Source: Erigeron canadensis | Lineage: Eukaryota; Streptophyta; Magnoliopsida; Asterales; Asteraceae | Assembly: GCF_010389155.1 (NCBI RefSeq) | Contig: NC_057764.1 | Coordinates: 41,052,275-41,116,274 of the forward strand | Length of the DNA stretch: 64,000 bases | Direction of reading: 5' to 3' | Shown: positions 58,179 through 64,000 of the stretch, piece after piece | Numbering within the stretch: position 1 is the first letter of the stretch | Layout of the letters: every line of letters starts with the position of its first letter | Notes under the pieces: generated by a model | Seen by the model: the letters and a program-made list of their open reading frames with translations, nothing else | What the model was told of the DNA's origin: nothing | Databases searched by the model: none | Translations under genes and position numbers: made by a program

Positions 58179-60442
58179 ATGTATCATGTATATCCTTTAA
58201 AAGAGACAAAGGCTTCAACTACTATACTTAAAAAATATATATTTAAAACAATATTCTACTAAGCTAAGATTGTTAAGATCTCGATATTCATCTTGAGATT
58301 TTACAATCCCATTCATCGAGATTTATCAATGAATGATTTTAAAAAGGTAAAGTTTATAAATTTTCATTGCCCAAAGGTTAATGTTTAATTTATAAATGTC
58401 TCGTATTTAATAAACATTACAACACACATATATAGATTAGAACATGCAGGTTGCATCTTTCTATCTTGATTCGATCTAACGAATTCGATCTTGTAAAGAC
58501 CAAAAAGATCCTGAGTAGAATATCGACATTAAAAACTTTTGTAAAAAAGAAGAGAAATCTGTAAAAAAAAAAAAAAACATTGAACGAATTACAAAAACGA
58601 ATTTTGCTACCACTACATTCTAAATATTGAATTGTCCGATTATGAATAACTCGCGGTCACGGTCCACCAGTTCGCAACTTCGCATGATCAATAACTCGCG
58701 TCCCAATAAGACAGCAATAAACGACAAAAGGGTAATATGGACAAAGGCTATCCGCTATAGTTAGGAATAAGAAAACTAAATTCCACATATCTTACGAGAA
58801 TTAACTTTTTTTTTTTTAAATAGATTTCGTATAACATCAACATCATTATTTCTAAATATCATATTTATGTATGTGTTAAAGATTGTTCTTTGAACTTACG
58901 TGTCAATAGGTAATGCTATCTATCAAGGAGGTTAACCATCATAATAGAACTAACTAAAAAACTTTACGTATAGATTATACAAATTTGTATCAAATTTTTT
59001 ATTTTCCCTTACATCATAAATATCATTTGGTATATTATTGCAGCTATTGAAGTTATACACGTGTTATATAAGATGTGTGAGAATGAGTTTTGAAATATAA
59101 TTTTATTTTTTTTAGTAATCAAAATCACTTAATCAGATACAAAAGATGCTTCATAAAAGTACTCGTATATTGTTTGATATTAGCTATGTCGTTCGATAAC
59201 TTAAAAACAAGTAACTAAGTTTTTAGTGTTTTATAAGTTAGTTTATCAATTACATAAGTAAAATGACTAAAATAACATCTTTATAATTGTTAAATTTAAC
59301 CCATGGTTAATACCTTTATAACCTATATTAATAATCTTGCTACCATATAAAATAGTTTTTCAGTATTATTTCATATATGAATCTTAACAACTATCATATG
59401 AGCTCTAATAACTTAATTATATTCTCTCTTCTTCTTTTTTATTTTTATGATTTACATTAGCTAATTCTTTGAAATTAACAATACTAAATTTAGTATTTCG
59501 ATGTTAACATTTGAGATGATGTAGAAAATATCATACTCGTATTTAGTTATTGAATTAAAAACAAAAAAAAAACCTTTACCTACGATACTTGAAAATAAAA
59601 TAAATAAATATCGAAACTTATAAATTCCAAGTTCCAATATCGAATAAGTATATACTTGGGGAAAATTGAAAAATAAGACTCGGCCCGTCGGCCGTTCCAT
59701 CCAATAGTCGACACATAAAAGATCATGCCAAAAATGAAAATGATTAAAAATAATATTTTCTTCCTATTAAAAATGTAAAACTTTTGTCAAAAATTACACG
59801 TGTGTTGCTTCATTTTCACGTGTTTTCCATCACAAGAGTCGTATGATTTGTGCCTTTTTTTCGTTTTAATAATAAGGGATAATTTGATTAGATATATGAA
59901 TATATAGATTTAAATCTCATCTGAAAAGTCATTTCATTTGTATTCAACAAAAAAACCCCTGCTAATTCTATGTCAACAAGAGATACACATTCTCATTCAA
60001 AGGTTACGATTCCAGGTTTTAACATTTTAAATTAATTATTCTTCAGATTCATACAGTTTCTTTATTTGATTATGAAGTCTGATAATCCAAGTTAACTCAT
60101 GGTTGAAAAATTATGTTTAGAGTGTGTGACTGTGTGTTGACGTGTCATTATTAAGTCACGATTTTTATGTTTCAAAAGATGTGAAAATGGTTGTAATTAA
60201 AAGAGTATTCAAGACTTGTTTGAACAGAGCCCCTTTTGGTTGTTTGTGTATAGATGGATAGACATATAATCTTTAGTACTTGGTGCAAATTGGACATCAT
60301 TAAGGTAAAAAGAACATGTACTAGGTTTTTCATCACACAAGAAAGATAAATAAATAAAAGATAGCAATATTGACTAATTTTTATGAGAGAGATTGTTTCG
60401 AAGAGTGAGGTATTGATTTTTGTTTTTGATAATCGTGCTTAG
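58179..60442. other. Intergenic between transporter copies
   Basis: No gene. AT-rich, with A runs at 58566-58579. A promoter and untranslated exon for the third gene are expected before 60442, because TCGTGCTTAG|ATGG looks like a splice acceptor; I could not place them. Confidence 0.4.
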
Positions 60443-62512
60443 ATGGGAGATCATGGGTATGAATATACGTTGGATGAAGCACTTGCGACAATCGGGTTTG
60501 GGAAGTTGCAAGTTATTGTGCTTGCATATTCTGGACTAGGTTGGGTAGCGGAAGCAATGGAGATGATGCTCCTGTCGTTTGTAGGACCAGCTATCCGGCC
60601 TGAGTGGGGGTTGACTTCGAATCAAGAGAGTTATATATCAACTGTCGCGTTTTTTGGGATGTTGGTTGGAGCATACCTTTGGGGTGTCGTGTCAGATACA
60701 TATGGAAGAAAGTAAGTGTCTTTGATTCTTTTTCTGTTCTGGCTTTGGTTTTTTATAATTTCGTATGCAAAGTACACACTATATGTAAGTATGCACTGAT
60801 GACCAATTGCTGTGGGGATTAGAGATGAATCAATCAAATAATTGGTATTGATTTTTAGATGCATTGCAGCTGTGACGAAAACTGTCTGCTTGTTTGCCAA
60901 TTCAAAATTTCTTTCAAGGAACATCATATGCTCAAACATAGATTTTATAATGAACAATGTTACTCAACCTTTATTTGGTCCCTTCACTTTGGTCTCTCAG
61001 GAAAGGATTTCTTGGTTCAACTATACTTACAAGCATTGCTGGGCTATTGGGCGCTTTTGCACCAAATTATATAACATTGTTGATTCTTCGTTGCTTTGTT
61101 GGTATTGGTCTAGGGTGTGGCCATGTGTTTACATCCTGGTTTCTAGAGTTTCTTCCGACTACAAATAGAGGGGCTTGGATGGTGGTTTTTTCAACTTTTT
61201 GGACAGTTGGAACTATCATGGAAGCTTCACTAGCTTGGGTAATGGCCTTTAACTAAGTTTAATCTCAATATGTTGATTTGTACAACCTTAACCCATTCTT
61301 AAAATGATTTTATTGCAGTGGATCATGCCTACTTATGGTTGGAGGTGGCTACTTGGATTATCTATATTTCCATCTCTTGTGGCACTACTGTTTTATAATT
61401 TTGTGCCAGAGTCTCCAAGATATCTTTGTACACAAGGTAGATTGATGGAGGCACACCGTATTCTGGAATATGGAGCTGCACTAAACAATACATCTCTCCC
61501 GGTAGGTCTGCTTGTTTGTGATCAAACAAATGATATGCTCAACGAGGGCGAGTCATCAGAAAGTACTGCGTTACTTTCCTCCATCACAAATAAGACCAAC
61601 GATACTCAAAGAAGCTCCTCTTCTATACTTATGCTTTTTTCACCCAAGTTGGCTAGAACGACGCTTCTCTTATGGTTTTTGTACTTTGGCAACACGTTTG
61701 CATATTATGCCATTATATTGTTGACTTCACAACTAAGCCTAGGCCAAAGCGAATGTTATTTAACCACTTTGCTATCAGAATCAGAAAATATCAAGGATCC
61801 TAGCCTCTACACAAATGTATTCATTACAAGCTTGGCAGGTACACAAACTCAACTTGTGTTGCATTCAATTCTTCTTGGTTGTTTAAAGTTTTACCTATAT
61901 CTGATTGGATCGTGTGGGTATGTTTTGCAGAGCTTCCTGGGCTTGGATTAGCAGCTTTGATATTGGACAGAGTCGGTCGTAAGATTTCTATGGAAATCAT
62001 GATCGTTTCAGGATTCGTTTTATTATTTCCACTAGTTGTCCATCAGAATGCAATAATGACCACATTCTTTCTATTTGGAGCTCGTATGTTCATTTCAGCA
62101 AGTTTCATTATTGTGTGCATCTATACGCCAGAGGTATGTTTCTCATAACACTCTCTTAAATCCATGAAAACTGCAATAATCTCTGTAACGATTGAGTTTA
62201 TGGAATTTGCACATTATCATTATTATAAACTCGATGATACTTATTTGGTCATCAACATGGTAGGTGTATCCAACAAACTTAAGAACAACTGGAGTTGGAA
62301 TAGCAACAGGTATAGGCAGAATCGGCGGGATGGTATGCCCTTTGATAGCAGTTGGGATGGGTAGTGGCTGCCACCAAACACTTCCCGTAATTCTGTTTGA
62401 GGTTGTGATACTTCTATCAGGCGTGGCTGTCATATTGCTTCCATTTGAGACAAAAGGAAGAGAATTAGCAGACAGTGTAGATGTACCTGTCCAACATGTT
62501 TTAGTAGTGTGA
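60443..62512 (+). CDS. NiaP/OCT7-like MFS transporter (third copy)
   Basis: Five coding exons (60443-60711, 61001-61238, 61319-61838, 61931-62133, 62264-62512) give 492 residues. It is very close to the second copy: YTLDEALATIGFGKLQ, EAMEMMLLSFVGPAIRPEW, SDTYGRKKG, CFVGIGLGCGHVFTSWFLEF, VPESPRYLC, then ELPGLGLAALILDRVGRK and LPFETKGREL. All exon phases match the other copies. It keeps the EAMEMM signature. The C-terminus extends about 10 residues beyond the second copy (VPVQHVLVV), resembling the LPVQQ end of the first. Probably the best-preserved member, a membrane carrier for nicotinate-like substrates by family; cell location not determined. Confidence 0.92.
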
Positions 62513-63540
62513 ATCTTTTACATATACGAATGCTGGTAATGAAAACCAAGGTTTGAACCATGAGCATTACATTGGAAAAGTTTATTTACCCTGTTCAGCA
62601 TGTTCTAGCCCCCGGTTAATAGTCATGTAATCCAAGATTTGTACCAGGCGTGCAATAGAAGCAGTTATTTATGCGAGCACAAGCGAATGATATTTACATT
62701 AAAAAAGCATCTGTCATAATTCAGTTGGTTCTTGTGAAGTAGTAAAAAACATGGATTTATTTAGTCTACTTGTGAGTGGATAGAGAACTATTATGTTCTC
62801 TAAAGCTAAATGATTAAATTGTTTTGATCTTCATTCTTGAAAGATAAAAATTGATCACTGTTATTATAAAACAAGCTTGTCTTTATACTTTGCTGCTTTT
62901 TATCATTAACATAATGAAACTCTTGGTTCTCAGCTTCACGTACGACGAGGAAAAAAAATGTAGAAAATAAGAAGAAAATGAAAAAAACAATTATAAGTAG
63001 TAGCATAACAAAAATATGCTTTCCAAGCGCTACATTAGTTTGTCTCGAACTCTCGATAGTAAGCATTGAACGGGCCAGCGATAGAGGCGGACTGGGCGGG
63101 TTTATACTTGAAGAAATCAATATTAAAGAAAAACAGAATACTGTATTTAATAGCTTAGCTAACTTTTAAGTATATAATGATGGCACACCTTTATTTCAAC
63201 ATTGGAAAACAGATGACATGTAGTAATTAATTTACTGTGCACCTAGCACGTGCTTATTGCAAAGTGATTAAAAAAATGAAGGAAAGGGGTAAATTGTTGA
63301 TATAAATCGAAAAGGAATTGCAAATAACATAACGAAGGAAGAAAAATGTTCTCACAACTCATTGATGATATATTTTATGGAGAAATTACTATCATTTCCT
63401 GTAACAACTAACAAAAAATCCTTATCTATTGTTTTAAGAAAAAGGAAATTACATTGGAGTATATGATCCTATTTCTCTTCAAATGGGTATCAACAGATGA
63501 GAATAAGGTAAGTCGAGCCGTCACTACAACCTAAAAAAGC
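62513..63540. other. 3' flank and intergenic
   Basis: No confident gene. On the minus strand 63120-62806 is open and contains one strongly hydrophobic stretch (HIFVMLLLIIVFFIFFLF). It could be a tail-anchored or spliced membrane protein, but it has no recognised family and an AT-biased composition. Confidence 0.3.
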
Positions 63541-63712
63541 TCAGTTAATCTTAGCCTTGGGTCGTCTTGGCTTCAACACAAACCATAGTACAACGAACAC
63601 TACCAAAAACGCAGGAATGGTGGTCAAGTCTAACTCAACCTTAACCTTTCTCTGTTTGGTGCAGTGAATCTGGTGCATGCTGGATACCGTCACATTTACA
63701 TAATCAATGAAC
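63541..63712 (-). CDS. Probable last exon of an unidentified membrane protein gene
   Basis: On the minus strand TTTCTGGTTTAG|G looks like an acceptor at 63712. It is followed by an open frame FIDYVNVTVSSMHQIHCTKQ, a basic segment, one hydrophobic helix (IPAFLVVFVVLWFVL) and a short basic tail (KPRRPKAKIN) ending in TGA at 63541-63543. A single helix close to the C-terminus with a basic tail suggests a type I membrane protein. I do not recognise the family. The rest of the gene would lie beyond 63712 and outside the window. Confidence 0.4.
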
Positions 63713-63739
63713 CTAAACCAGAAAAGAAATCACCATACT

Positions 63740-63965
63740 ATTAGCCACATAGATGGTTCTGAAGTAGAACACTTGGTTTCAATGCTATATCCCAAAAAGA
63801 AAACTATACAAAATGAATGTAACCATATACTCCATATTAGCCACATAGATGGTTCTAAAGTGGAACACTCGGTTTCAATGCTATAGCCCCTCCAACCCAC
63901 ACACCCATCCACTACAAAAATATATATATATATACACAAAATGAATGTAACCATATGCTCCATAT
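63740..63965. repeat. Tandem duplication, unit about 96 bp
   Basis: ATTAGCCACATAGATGGTTC, then GGTTTCAATGCTATA and AAAATGAATGTAACCATA occur twice, starting at 63740 and 63836. It lies in the presumed intron of the minus-strand gene. Confidence 0.85.
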
Positions 63966-64000
63966 TTGCTTCATTTCTGTCTATTCATGGTTCCTATTTC

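Overview
The window reads as nuclear DNA of a eudicot plant. Genes have GT-AG introns, most of the sequence is AT-rich, and the recognisable proteins are plant families: an RRM protein of the REPRESSOR OF SILENCING 3 type, S-protein homologs, NiaP/OCT7-like transporters and an RBR E3 ligase. Plant transposons of nearly every class surround them. The style of several repeats suggests an asterid, perhaps Asteraceae, but that is a weak inference.

Layout. 1-5 kb: an apparently intact four-exon RRM gene (+). 5-9 kb: two S-protein-homolog genes (-), each broken at the join between signal peptide and mature domain. 10-11 kb: a LINE 3' remnant (-). 12.5-18.9 kb: a complete LTR element with 540-bp LTRs and an AAAAC target duplication. 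It keeps a wrecked gag and no pol, yet carries an open three-exon gene on the opposite strand. 19.3 kb: a small ORF with one in-frame stop. 21-27 kb: the first NiaP/OCT7-like transporter, with a 5'UTR intron and a long acidic loop that includes 69-bp repeats. 27.6-30.7 kb: LINE debris with two hAT insertions, one holding a GC-rich inverted repeat, plus a weaker hAT-like candidate. 30.75-39.3 kb: a non-autonomous MULE with 174-bp inverted repeats, a 9-bp target duplication and a small ORF; a Ty1/copia element sits inside that ORF. 39-44 kb: a copia remnant, a PIF-type MITE, an RBR-ligase gene with an incomplete RING2, and a relic exon of the transporter family. 48.5-52.7 kb: a non-autonomous CACTA element with a MULE MITE nested in it. 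55-62.5 kb: a relic first exon and then two apparently intact transporter genes. 63.5 kb: a probable last exon of another gene on the minus strand.

The three transporter genes share strand, splice positions and splice phases, and each start codon lies directly after a splice acceptor. With the two relic exons they form a tandem family that transposons have since spread over 40 kb. The least usual structures are the open antisense gene in the LTR element, the repeat-built loop in the first transporter, the nested MULE/copia site, and the GC-rich inverted repeat in the hAT element.
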